DNA of 64,000 nt from JAXGXQ01 sp040772685 (lineage in GTDB: Bacteria > Bacillota > Clostridia > Saccharofermentanales > UBA5734). The notes beneath the pieces were generated by a model, which saw only the letters and a list, made by a program, of their open reading frames with translations, had not been told where the DNA came from and made no database searches. The stretch lies in the NCBI GenBank assembly GCA_040772685.1, contig JAXGXQ010000003.1:186001-250000 (forward strand), given 5' to 3'. Each line of letters starts with the position of its first letter. Position 1 is the stretch's first letter. Below, in pieces: positions 36,161 through 45,207 of the stretch. The translations under genes and the position numbers were made by a program.

Positions 36161-37411
36161 TCAGCGGGAGACAACTTCCTGGATAACGGCTTTGCCGCTA
36201 ACATTTTTGGTCAGGAACTGAGATGTGGCGCAGATACGATCTGCATTAGGAGAATAGGTTGCGGCTACGCCGACAAAGCCTTTGATTTTACCAATTTCTG
36301 CATTGATAGCCTTAGGCTCGCAGCTGTTCGCGGCTTCTATCGCAACTTTGATCAGCTGGACGCTGTCGTAGTTGGTTGTTGAAGGCAGGTCAGGATCCTT
36401 TTTGTAGATCTGGTTGTATTTTTCAACAAAGGCCTTACCGGCCGGGGTTTGGACGGTTGGTGACCAGTCGGAAACTGAATACCAGTTTTCAGCGGCGTCA
36501 CCAGCGTTCTGAATCGCGATTTCAGAGCAATAGGATGTTGACCCAATGCAGGGAACGGTCAGATTGGAGGCTTTAACCTGCATCATAATCAGAGAAGCTT
36601 CGATCTGCTGTGAAACGGCGATAATGCCGTCACTGCCTTTATCCTTGAGGATAGCAATGGCAGGCGCGAAGTTTTTCTCACCTTTGTTGTAGGTATAGTC
36701 GGCGATTTCTTCGTCTTTGAGACCGAGTTTAATCAGCTCTTTGCGGGTTGCGTCAGCAAGGCCCTGGCCAAATGAGTCGGATTCATGAATAATAACCGGT
36801 TTCTTCATCTTAAGGACTTCAACAGCAGCTTTAGCCATGGTTGAACCTGCGAGTGTGTCATTATAGCGGATCTGCCAGAGGAATTTATTGCCGAGTGTTG
36901 CCATTTTAGCAGAGCTGCCGCCAGTAAAAGTCGGGATTTCATACTGTTTAATGTACGGTTCAAGTGCCAGAACAATCGAGCTGTACAAGGAAACTGAGGT
37001 TGCGTTGATGTTGCCGCGGCTCATCAGTTTCTGATAGGCATTGGCGCCGCCCTGGTCAGTGCTTTGGTCATCTTCATAAATGATATTGACTTTTTTACCG
37101 ATGATGCCGCCAGCGTCGTTAACTTCTTTTTGCCACATATCGATTGCTTCTTTGGTGTAGGCACCGTTTTGGGCACGCTCACCGGTGATTGAGGTAACAA
37201 TTCCAATGTTGATTTCGGCTGCATCGTCATATTTGTTGGAGGCTTTGGTCGTGCCGGCTGTTGTGCCGGCGGTTGTACCACCTGTTCCAGCAGTGGTGCC
37301 AGCGGTTGTACCGGTCGTTGTGCCGGCAGTTGTCGTTGTGGTGGATCCTCCGCATGCTGTCAGTGAGAGAACAAGCGTCAGAACCAGTAGAACCGTAATA
37401 ATTTTTTTCAT
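36161..37411 (-). CDS. HAAT-family substrate-binding lipoprotein (LivJ-like) 2
   Basis: A 416-residue lipoprotein with signal peptide and lipobox LSLTAC (Cys20), a Thr/Gly linker of TTAGT-like units (about 22-55), then a type 1 binding fold starting INIGIVTSITGERAQNG. It is a distant paralogue of the neighbouring binding protein. It has its own terminator and its own RBS (GAAGGGAGAT), so it is a separate unit. It could serve cluster 2 as an alternative receptor or supply cluster 1, which lacks one. Confidence 0.92.
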   Translation of the reverse strand: MKKIITVLLVLTLVLSLTACGGSTTTTTAGTTTGTTAGTTAGTGGTTAGTTAGTTKASNKYDDAAEINIGIVTSITGERAQNGAYTKEAIDMWQKEVNDAGGIIGKKVNIIYEDDQSTDQGGANAYQKLMSRGNINATSVSLYSSIVLALEPYIKQYEIPTFTGGSSAKMATLGNKFLWQIRYNDTLAGSTMAKAAVEVLKMKKPVIIHESDSFGQGLADATRKELIKLGLKDEEIADYTYNKGEKNFAPAIAILKDKGSDGIIAVSQQIEASLIMMQVKASNLTVPCIGSTSYCSEIAIQNAGDAAENWYSVSDWSPTVQTPAGKAFVEKYNQIYKKDPDLPSTTNYDSVQLIKVAIEAANSCEPKAINAEIGKIKGFVGVAATYSPNADRICATSQFLTKNVSGKAVIQEVVSR

Positions 37412-37639
37412 AGACGATCTCCCTTCAAAATGGTATCTGGAACCAACCTAAGCTTAACAAGCTTGTTTCCGAAACAGAATACAAATAGTTGTTTATTATT
37501 TGGACAATCTTTGCATAAAGTAATGTTTTTTTGTGCAATGTCCTGATCGATTCGGCCAGGCTCCGGCAAACATCGGATTAAATTGCCAGCCTGTTGGACT
37601 ATATTGCTTTCACAAAACATCACATGAATGCCACATTCT

Positions 37640-37770
37640 TTTCATAATTAGCTTCTATTATCATTCTAAGGGCAGAAACCAATCGATCAGATACTTGATC
37701 GGTTACATGAAGACAAAGCCGGAATTTCCGGCGACTGGGTTCTTCGCTTAAACCTCCATTTATTCTCCTC
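37640..37770 (+). ncRNA. Possible structured RNA or leader upstream of the GH2 gene
   Basis: A 514-base gap (37412-37925) holds a run of paired elements: AACC ... GATCA/TGATC ... GGTT (37677-37704), an outer pair GAAGA/TCTTC (37709-37713 and 37741-37745) enclosing a perfect GCCGGAA/TTCCGGC hairpin (37718-37732), and then the terminator hairpin at 37777. The blocks AGGGCAGAAACC and ACAAAGCC recall parts of the c-di-GMP-I riboswitch, but the spacing and second half do not fit. No clear promoter. Low confidence. Confidence 0.3.
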
Positions 37771-37776
37771 CAGTGG

Positions 37777-37813
37777 ATAACCCCGGGTGTGGTGGCCCGG
37801 GGTTATGCTTTTG
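37777..37813 (+). terminator. Strong hairpin with short T tract
   Basis: Perfect 11-base stem ATAACCCCGGG (37777-37787) and CCCGGGGTTAT (37796-37806), followed by GCTTTTG. No protein gene precedes it on the plus strand, so it ends either an untranslated RNA or acts in a leader before the GH2 gene. Confidence 0.6.
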
Positions 37814-37882
37814 TTGGGCTTCTTGTTATTGGACTTCTTGTTATTTCTTGGTAACATGACGCCTCTTTGGGAAAAACATTCA

Positions 37883-37891
37883 TGCTATAAT
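37883..37891 (+). promoter_or_regulatory. Extended -10 promoter element of the GH2 gene
   Basis: TGCTATAAT, an ideal extended -10, lies 35 bases before the start codon. No good -35 is visible, as tolerated for extended -10 promoters. Confidence 0.5.
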
Positions 37892-37925
37892 TTTTTCAGA
37901 AGTAAGCAAGTGCAGGAGCCGGACA

Positions 37926-39622
37926 ATGAGAGAGAGCATTAATCTGAATCAAGGCTGGTTATTCGTCCGCAAAGACGTCGGCGATGAAGCACTGGACAGG
38001 AACGCCTGGGTTAAATGGGAAAAGATTGACCTGCCCCATACCTGGAATGCCAGCGATGGCGGTACCGGTGACCCTTACTATCGTGGAGCCTGCTGGTATA
38101 AGCGTTCTGTTTCCGGCTCGGTTACCGATACGGGCAAACGGATTTTCCTGGAATTTCTTGGCGTCAACAGTATCGCTGAAGTTATTGTCAACGAGCACCG
38201 TGTAGGCAAACACCGCGGTGGCTTTTCAACCTTCCGGTTCGATGTCACTCGCTTCTGGCTGGTGGACGGGGAAAATGAAATCTTCCTGCGGGTCGATAAT
38301 AACACCCACCCTGACGTTTATCCGCAAATCGGCGACTTCACTTTCTTTGGCGGTATTTACCGTGATGTAAACCTGATTATTACAGATGAAATCCACTTCA
38401 GCATGCTTGATGCCGGTTCAGCCGGTGTTTCTGTGATCCAGGACCAAATCCGCGCTGACCATGCTTTGTTGACAATCAGAGCTTTGGTCAGTAATGACAG
38501 CGCGGAGGAGAGCAATGTACGTTTATGGGTTGAATTGCTGGCCAGTGACGGGCAGGTAGTTGCTTACGGCGCCAGAAACCTGGCACTTCTACCTGCGAGT
38601 GAGACTGAAGTTCTGCTTCCGATTCAGCTGGACGATCCCATTCTCTGGGAAGGAATTGACAACCCTTACTTATATGAAGTTCAGGTAAGCCTGGAAGGAT
38701 ATAACGACAAACTGGATGAAGTGATTTTTAATACTGGTTTACGCTGGTGCGAAATAGATTCGCAGAAGGGCTTCCTGCTAAACGGCAAGCCTTACAGGCT
38801 GAGAGGAGTTTGCCGGCATCAGGACCGCAGGGATGTCGGTTGGGCAATCTCTCGTGATCATCAACAAGAAGATATGGACTGTATCCTCGAAATAATGATG
38901 GCTGGTATGCAGGCGAAATGAACGACCTTGGTACCTGGCTCGATGATTTCCATGCCCGCCAACCAGATATTTGTCTTGGCATTTCCGAATATGGTGTAGA
39001 TGGGATTTTACAATATCACAGTGAAAACCCGGTAAAACAAGACTACACCGAAGAGTTTCAAGCGCTTTACCATGAGACTATTTGGCAAATCATAAAGGAC
39101 AGGCACTGGGTGTGGGGTTCTTTCGTCTGGAACATGTTCGACTTTGCTTCCAGCATTCGCAATGAGGGTGGAATCCGCGGCCGCAATAATAAAGGCTTGG
39201 TTACTTATGGCCGCTACCTGCGTAAAGATTCTTTTTACTTCTATAAAGCTCAATGGTCTGCGGAAAAATTCGTTTACATTGCCGGCCGCCGCTTTATTGA
39301 GCGTCCAACAAATACAATTGATTTGAAGGTTTACACCAACTGCGACCGGGTGGAGCTAATTGTTAATCACTCAGAATTCGCCAAAATTTCGGGAGAAGGC
39401 GGCGTAGTCATTATCAAGAATGTTTCTTTGTTCGAAGGGTATAACCTGATTACAGCCACAGGTTACCTGAACGGAGAAGCCAGCGGCACTGATGTGCCGA
39501 TCAATCGCAAAAGCCAGGCAGTATTTATGCGAGTTGAAGAGCCTAATCCCAGTTATGAAGCGCCAGCCGAAAGCCGCCAACGGCAAATTCCGATCTGGTT
39601 TCGACCGCCTGCTCAGCCATAA
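37926..39622 (+). pseudogene. GH2 beta-galactosidase/beta-glucuronidase-type glycosidase with an internal deletion
   Basis: Two frames are pieces of one GH2 enzyme. The first (37926-38921) holds the jelly-roll sugar-binding domain (PHTWNASDGGTGDPYYRGACWY), the immunoglobulin-like domain and the start of the barrel (GVCRHQDRRDVGWAIS). The second, readable from about 38893 in another frame (NNDGWYAGEMNDLG), holds the end of the barrel with nucleophile motif GISEYG and WGSFVWNMFDFASS. The middle of the barrel, which in GH2 enzymes carries the acid/base Asn-Glu pair, is missing; roughly 150-200 residues by comparison with the family. The join near 38890 is clean, with no inserted element. CAGGAG precedes the first ATG. 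An enzyme made from this would be inactive. Confidence 0.85.
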
Positions 39623-39639
39623 TTGAAAAACTGACACGA

Positions 39640-39665
39640 AGAAAAGCCTGCGTTGCCGCAGGCTT
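39640..39665. terminator. Terminator between GH2 pseudogene and putP
   Basis: Perfect 9-base stem AAGCCTGCG/CGCAGGCTT with loop TTGC (39644-39665). On the minus strand it ends in GCTTTTCTTC, so it fits best as the end of putP; it may also serve the convergent plus-strand gene. Confidence 0.75.
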
Positions 39666-39727
39666 AACTTGTTTATCCGCTTTAGTTAGATTGAGCAGAT
39701 TCTCGGGTTTAATTAAACATATTCTAA

Positions 39728-41296
39728 TTAATTTGCTCCACTCATCTGTCTGGCTGCTTCAAACTCTTCTTTTATGCTGATATCAGGTTCAGGCGTTAAC
39801 AAGGAAACAAGCAGGATTGCCAGGCAGGAAACGACAAAAGCCGGCAGTAATTCATAAATCCCAAAAACACCGCCCTGTGGTTTTAGCAGTAATTTCCAGA
39901 AAAATACCATGGCACCGCCGCTGACCATTCCGGCAATAGCTCCGGCTCTGGTTGTACGCTTCCAAAAAAGCGAAAACAGAATTATCGGCCCGAAGGTAGC
40001 GCCGAAGCCAGCCCAGGCAAATGAGACTACACTGAAGATAATCCGGTTGTTTTCGTCAAGTGCGATCACCATTGCAATCAAGGCGATAATAATCAGCGTA
40101 ACGCGAGTGGCGACAAGCACAGCCCGGTCGGAGGCGTTCTTTTTTATTATTCCCTGATAAATATTTTTTGAAAGAGATGAGGCCGCAATCAACAGATAAG
40201 AGTCGGATGAGCTGATTGTTGCTGCCAGTATGCCTGCCATTACCAAGCCGGCAAAAACAGGAACAAAGTAGCTGGAGGAGATCAGGATAAAGATGCTTTC
40301 AGCATCACTTTGAGTAAGTAAAGCGGTAGGGAATAAGACTCGTCCGATTATGCCAATGGAAACAGCTATCGCCAGTGAAATAGCGCACCAGATTACGGCG
40401 ATGCGGCGGGATAAGGTAAGCTGCTCAATTTTGCGGATAGCCATAAATTTAAGCAGTATTTGAGGCATACCAAAATAGCCGAGCCCCCAGGATAAAGTAG
40501 AGATAATAGTGAGAAATCCGTAAGGTACGGCAGTTCCGAAAACAGGTTTACCGGCTTCAACCACCTGGACACCATCAACAAGGACCGGTTGGGCCATACC
40601 GAAAAATTCGAGAAACCCCGGGATCTGGCGGGCGTTTTCGATGATGGCGCCAACTCCTCCGGCCTTCAAAACGCCAACAATCAGCGCCGCCATCAGAGCA
40701 AAAAACATAATCACGCCCTGCATGAAATCTGAGGCGCTTTCTGCCAGAAATCCGCCGATGAAGGTATAGGCAACCACGAAAATTGCTCCTGCAATCATCA
40801 TTGTATGATATTGAGTATTGAACAGTGTACTAAAGAGCTTGCCCACGGTGACGAAACAACTGGCCGCGTATACGGTAAAGAAGATTAAAATAAATACTGC
40901 TGCAATCATGAGAATTATTTTTTTGTTTTCCTTATAGCGATTGCTAAGGAAATCAGGAATGGTAATCGCATCGCCTGCCACAACTGAATAGCTGCGAATG
41001 CGTTTGGCAACCAGCAGCCAATTCAGGTAGGTTCCGATCAAAAGCCCGATGGCTGTCCAGATCGCGTCACTTAAACCAACGTAATACGCAACTCCCGGCA
41101 GTCCCATAAGCAGCCAACCGCTCATGTCGGATGCTTCCGCGCCCATGGCGGTTATCCAAGGTCCCAATTGACGTCCGCCAAGCAAGAAATTCTCCGAACT
41201 TTCATTGGCTCGTTTGGCGTAATAAATACCGATTCCAATTACAACAGTAATATAAAGAATCATTACAATCAGGATCTGCATGCTTGAACTCATCAT
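39728..41296 (-). CDS. putP: Sodium/proline symporter
   Basis: A 522-residue member of the sodium:solute symporter family with about 12-13 hydrophobic helices. PutP-type features: ENFLLGGRQLGPWITAMGAEASDMSGWLLMGLPG in the N-terminal part (quoted here as blocks NFLLGGRQLGPW and SDMSGWLLMGLPG), and SSSDSYLLIAASSLSKNIYQ in helix 8, which holds the Na+ ligands. It imports L-proline with Na+. Length equals that of E. coli PutP. It appears monocistronic with its own terminator. Confidence 0.92.
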   Translation of the reverse strand: MMSSSMQILIVMILYITVVIGIGIYYAKRANESSENFLLGGRQLGPWITAMGAEASDMSGWLLMGLPGVAYYVGLSDAIWTAIGLLIGTYLNWLLVAKRIRSYSVVAGDAITIPDFLSNRYKENKKIILMIAAVFILIFFTVYAASCFVTVGKLFSTLFNTQYHTMMIAGAIFVVAYTFIGGFLAESASDFMQGVIMFFALMAALIVGVLKAGGVGAIIENARQIPGFLEFFGMAQPVLVDGVQVVEAGKPVFGTAVPYGFLTIISTLSWGLGYFGMPQILLKFMAIRKIEQLTLSRRIAVIWCAISLAIAVSIGIIGRVLFPTALLTQSDAESIFILISSSYFVPVFAGLVMAGILAATISSSDSYLLIAASSLSKNIYQGIIKKNASDRAVLVATRVTLIIIALIAMVIALDENNRIIFSVVSFAWAGFGATFGPIILFSLFWKRTTRAGAIAGMVSGGAMVFFWKLLLKPQGGVFGIYELLPAFVVSCLAILLVSLLTPEPDISIKEEFEAARQMSGAN

Positions 41297-41377
41297 CAGT
41301 ACACCTTTTCTGTTTAGTCGTATTCTGGTCAGCTGTCGCTCTGGCTTTATATTTCAGTCATAAATCAAGATTTGTTG

Positions 41378-42373
41378 TTATTTGCCGCTTTTTTTAATGG
41401 TTTCATAAATGGTCGAAAATATCCCGAACAAGATGCCGACAACAGGGAAAATCAACCAACCCGGGTGCCACAGCCCGCGGAAAAAACCAAGGTAGAGATA
41501 GAACAAAGCAGCAAGGGGGAAAACCACACCCGCAACTGCACCAGTCACTTTGTCTGCAGCAACTTTTTCCGGCGAGTAATCCTCGATTTGGAGCAGGCGC
41601 TGATAAGACTCACGCGCAGTACCGGCTTTAATAAAAATAAAAACAGCAATAGCGATAAGCAATAGCAGTATTGCCACCGCAGCGTAGCCCTCAAAGCCTG
41701 AGATTACAGCGGTGAGTAAAACCGGAACCGGTGAAAGGATACAGAGACCTACACCGATAATTATTGCAGCCGTAAATGATGGGGTCTGCTTATCATATTT
41801 CCGGCTGATTTCTTCACGCAGGTTATCCGGCAGGGTGAAACCTTTTTCCAGATATTTGAAACGCTCCATTTGAATACCGCTAAAAATGAATAAACCTACT
41901 CCAATCGCAATGAAAAGGAACATCACGATCACGCCGATCACGCCGCCGGCATCGTTTATCTTGCCGTCTGAGAATATCCCCGAATCACCCATACCGGCGA
42001 GGAATACCATCAGTGCTACCCCGGAAATAATTAAGAATACCCCCAGGCCAATCAACAGACCTGCATTGCGATTTGCTGAAATATACGCGCGAGCTTCTTC
42101 TTCTTTTAAAAGAGGCAGATTTGGACCTGCAACATGAGGCGGATTTGGATCTGTGCCCATTTGTTGCATCCCAAGCTGTTTGACAATTTCATCAACGTTG
42201 CCAAATTGCGTAATCACAGCGCCAACGGCTTCATTGTCAGTTTGCCCTTCGTTTTTCAAAGCATTGTATTTTTCTTCCATTGCTGTAAGCAATTCTTGCT
42301 TTGTTTTGAGTACAGGATCAGTATTGGGCAGACCGGCAAAAATGTTGTCAAGATACTTTTTAATTGTGTCCAT
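41378..42373 (-). CDS. HAAS/DUF1700-domain membrane protein
   Basis: A 331-residue protein. Residues 1-75 (MDTIKKYLDNIFAGLP ... AVGAVITQFGNVDEIVKQLG) form the helical HAAS or permease-prefix domain, often paired with PadR-like regulators. About six or seven hydrophobic segments follow. No PadR gene is near. ATG 42373 follows GAGAGGAAG; the frame extends to 42514 but that would run into speA. Function unknown, probably envelope signalling or stress. Confidence 0.72.
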   Translation of the reverse strand: MDTIKKYLDNIFAGLPNTDPVLKTKQELLTAMEEKYNALKNEGQTDNEAVGAVITQFGNVDEIVKQLGMQQMGTDPNPPHVAGPNLPLLKEEEARAYISANRNAGLLIGLGVFLIISGVALMVFLAGMGDSGIFSDGKINDAGGVIGVIVMFLFIAIGVGLFIFSGIQMERFKYLEKGFTLPDNLREEISRKYDKQTPSFTAAIIIGVGLCILSPVPVLLTAVISGFEGYAAVAILLLLIAIAVFIFIKAGTARESYQRLLQIEDYSPEKVAADKVTGAVAGVVFPLAALFYLYLGFFRGLWHPGWLIFPVVGILFGIFSTIYETIKKSGK

Positions 42374-42467
42374 TTTTCTTCCTCTCCATTCAATTAAGGC
42401 AGGATACAAAGCAGTTACCTTGATTATATACGTTAAACCAGTATTTCCCGAATCTTTGTTAAGCTTA

Positions 42468-44387
42468 TCAGTTCTCGAAGTAAGTATATCCGCGCATGCC
42501 ATTGTCGTAGGCACGCATAATTTCTTTGCGGTCCGCAGCGTTGATCAAACCCTTTTGAACCGCGGCTTCAGCAATATGGCGGAACCTTGTCAGCAAACGC
42601 TTGGGATCAAACTCAACATAAGACAAAACATCAGAAACGCTGTCGCCATGAAGCTCTTTAACAAATTCAAAAGTTCCGTCATCGTTGATTCGAATGCTGA
42701 CAACATTGGTGTCGCCGAACAGGTTATGCAAATCTCCCAATGTTTCCTGATAAGCACCAACCAGGAAAAAGCCCAGATAGTAGTCCTCATCATCTTTAAG
42801 CTCGTGTAACGGCAAAGTTCTCTTGACATCATGTAAATCGATAAAATGATCTATCATGCCGTCACAGTCGCAAGTGAGGTCGGCTATGATCGCCTGGCGC
42901 TTCGGCATCTCCAGTAAGCGATGAATCGGCATAATCGGGAAAAGCTGATCAATCGCCCAGCTGTCCGGAATCGACTGGAAAACTGAAAGGTTACAGTAAT
43001 AGGTATCTGCAATCGCGCTGTCCAGATCTTCAAATTCAGGCGGCCGGTGTTTTAATTTGGTTTGTTCATGAGCGATAAGGTTGATCGTGTTCCAGAAGAT
43101 TTTTTCCGAAAGCGAACGTTCCCGTAATGTAACCTGACCATGTTTAAACATATCGCGGATTTCATCACGGTAATAGAGCGCATCATTGTAGCATTCCTGA
43201 ATTTTCTTCAGGGTAACACTATGATACACATCAAACAGGTTCTTCATTTGCTCTGAAGCGTCAGGATCGAGGCTTTCAGGCAGTTCGAATTCTTCTTTTT
43301 TGGCAACATCTATCACATTACAAATGAGCACAGAATAATAAGCAACGGTTGTCCGGCCGGATTCTGTAATCAATACCGGATGTGCCACCTCGCTGGGATC
43401 AAGGATTGACATAACTGCTTCAACGACGTCACTGCAGTATTCTTCAACCGTATAGTTACGGCTGTTCGTGTAGTTGGTGCTGGAACCGTCATAGTCGACA
43501 GCAAGGCCGCCGCCCAGGTCTAGGTAACCCATGGGAGCGCCTTCACGAACTAACTCAGCATATATCCGGGTGGCTTCGTGAACCGCGCTGCGGATATCGC
43601 GGATATTGGGAACCTGAGAACCAAGGTGATAATGCAGCAATTTAAGAGAATCAAGCATATTGAGCTCGCGTAGTTTATCTACAACAGCTATTACCTCTGT
43701 TACATTGAGACCGAAAATACTGCGGTCTCCACCAGAATCCGTCCAGTGGCCACCGGCTTTAGCTGCGATTTTAATCCGGACACCGATATTCGGCTTTACG
43801 CCCAGAGCTTCTGAACGTTCCAGGATCGCATCAAGCTCAGCCGGGGTTTCAAGAACCATAAAAATCCGAAAACCCATTTTAGTAGCGTAAAGGCTAAGAT
43901 CAATGAATTCCTCATCTTTATAGCCATTACAGATTAAGCAGGCTTCGCTGTCTTTCATCATGGGCAAAGCACCAATCAGCTCTGCTTTGCTTCCGACCTC
44001 AAGTCCATGGTGATAGCGCTCGCCAAAGCGAATCACTTCTTCAATCACCTGCTGTTGTTGATTAACCTTTATAGGATAAACACCGCGGAAACAATTTTTA
44101 TAGCCCAAATTTGCCATTGCCTCAGCAAAGGAGTTATTTATCAGCGATATTTGTGAATCAAGTAGATTTTCAAAGCGAAGCAGCACAGGCATTTGCATGC
44201 CGCGCTCGCGAATACCGGTTACGATGTCCATAAGGCTGACAGCATTTTCCGGGCTGTTCTTGCTGGGGTTTACTACGACTTCACCTTTTTTAGATATCGA
44301 AAAATAGCCGGCTCCCCAATTCCGTGTACCGTAAAGATCCTCGGATTTTTCTTTTGTCCATCTGCCCAGCAGATCCGGTTTCTCCAT
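42468..44387 (-). CDS. speA: Biosynthetic arginine decarboxylase
   Basis: A 639-residue PLP enzyme that converts arginine to agmatine, the first step of the agmatine route to polyamines. The fold type III features are present: PLP Lys107 in GVYPIKVNQQ, the glycine loop DLGGGLAVDYDGS, and the C-terminal CNLSVFQSIPDSWAIDQLFPI cut here to SVFQSIPDSWAI. Length fits SpeA (E. coli about 658). No agmatinase or agmatine deiminase lies in the window. It is upstream of the HAAS gene with a 94-base gap. Confidence 0.95.
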   Translation of the reverse strand: MEKPDLLGRWTKEKSEDLYGTRNWGAGYFSISKKGEVVVNPSKNSPENAVSLMDIVTGIRERGMQMPVLLRFENLLDSQISLINNSFAEAMANLGYKNCFRGVYPIKVNQQQQVIEEVIRFGERYHHGLEVGSKAELIGALPMMKDSEACLICNGYKDEEFIDLSLYATKMGFRIFMVLETPAELDAILERSEALGVKPNIGVRIKIAAKAGGHWTDSGGDRSIFGLNVTEVIAVVDKLRELNMLDSLKLLHYHLGSQVPNIRDIRSAVHEATRIYAELVREGAPMGYLDLGGGLAVDYDGSSTNYTNSRNYTVEEYCSDVVEAVMSILDPSEVAHPVLITESGRTTVAYYSVLICNVIDVAKKEEFELPESLDPDASEQMKNLFDVYHSVTLKKIQECYNDALYYRDEIRDMFKHGQVTLRERSLSEKIFWNTINLIAHEQTKLKHRPPEFEDLDSAIADTYYCNLSVFQSIPDSWAIDQLFPIMPIHRLLEMPKRQAIIADLTCDCDGMIDHFIDLHDVKRTLPLHELKDDEDYYLGFFLVGAYQETLGDLHNLFGDTNVVSIRINDDGTFEFVKELHGDSVSDVLSYVEFDPKRLLTRFRHIAEAAVQKGLINAADRKEIMRAYDNGMRGYTYFEN

Positions 44388-44527
44388 TTTTACTTCTCCA
44401 TCTCATACCGTTGCGGTAAGCATGCTAAACTCGTTCGAAAAACCTTAACATGGCTCGGTTCTTCTTTTTTCCGAAACCGTCCAATTTTTAATGATACAAA
44501 AATTACCAGTAAATAACAACATAAACA

Positions 44528-44551
44528 GGCCGGCAAACTACGAAACCGGCC
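44528..44551. repeat. Inverted repeat in the speA leader
   Basis: GGCCGG (44528-44533) and CCGGCC (44546-44551) around a 12-base loop, about 140 bases upstream of speA. It is not followed by a T tract on either strand. Its role is unknown. Confidence 0.3.
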
Positions 44552-44658
44552 AGATCGGTTGATCCAGTCGGTTCGTATTGCATTTCGGCCTTTTATGTAG
44601 AGCGTCGACAGACGCACAAAAGCAATTACACAGCCATGAGCTGTTTTTTCAGTTCACT

Positions 44659-44865
44659 TTAAATGCATAAGCGCTCAACTTGGCGGATATATTCAGCATC
44701 GCTGATTTCTCCGTTAGCTAAACGATTTTGGAGGGCAGAAAGAATTTGTCGCTTTTGATAATCCTGTTGCGCCACAACCTTCACAGGAACAGGTTCCATA
44801 AATCTCCAATTGCGAGCTAATTTTTGCAAGACACCCGTAATCGCTTCATATATATTATTCATCAT
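44659..44865 (-). CDS. Small SHOCT-like protein
   Basis: A 68-residue protein. The C-terminal 30 residues, KRQILSALQNRLANGEISDAEYIRQVERL in two blocks (ILSALQNRLANGEIS and DAEYIRQVERL), resemble the short oligomerisation (SHOCT) motif: a short helix, NGEIS turn and second helix. The N-terminal half (NNIYEAITGVLQKLARNWRF) is amphipathic. ATG 44865 lies 9 bases behind AAGGAT, favoured over ATG 44883. Function unknown. Confidence 0.55.
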   Translation of the reverse strand: MMNNIYEAITGVLQKLARNWRFMEPVPVKVVAQQDYQKRQILSALQNRLANGEISDAEYIRQVERLCI

Positions 44866-45207
44866 AATTACCACATCCTTCATCGGGTTTTCAAAAGCAT
44901 TTCACTCTTGGCGTACAGCTTCATCCCTGTTTTCGCCCGGGTATTAAAATAAATTCCTGTTCTTACTTTTATAGAGTACCGGGCAAATGTGAAGGCAGAA
45001 TGTCGGCAATGCAAACGCAGTCGGAAATTGAAAATGACTGTTGCGATTTTAATTTGGCAGCACAGTCAGGTGTGCACTTTGATGCGTTTTCTGTATTGAA
45101 CACCGCCAGGGACAAATGATTCCGCTGATCCAGTTTTCTGAAGGCCTGGCGCCTCTGGCTGGTTAACGTCTGAAATCAACAAAATAACGAAACGTGGAGG
45201 TGTATAC
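44866..45207. other. Intergenic region with no recognisable gene
   Basis: About 340 bases separating the SHOCT-like gene from the multicopper oxidase pseudogene. I see no open frame, RNA or strong hairpin; a GTGGAGG ribosome site at 45194-45200 belongs to the pseudogene start. Confidence 0.5.

Noticed and set aside
37640..37770. Firm call of a c-di-GMP-I riboswitch
   Set aside because: Only some blocks match and the distal half does not; left as a candidate RNA.
44390..44617. Open frame upstream of speA on the minus strand
   Set aside because: No ribosome site, basic and Cys-rich random-looking translation, over an inverted repeat.
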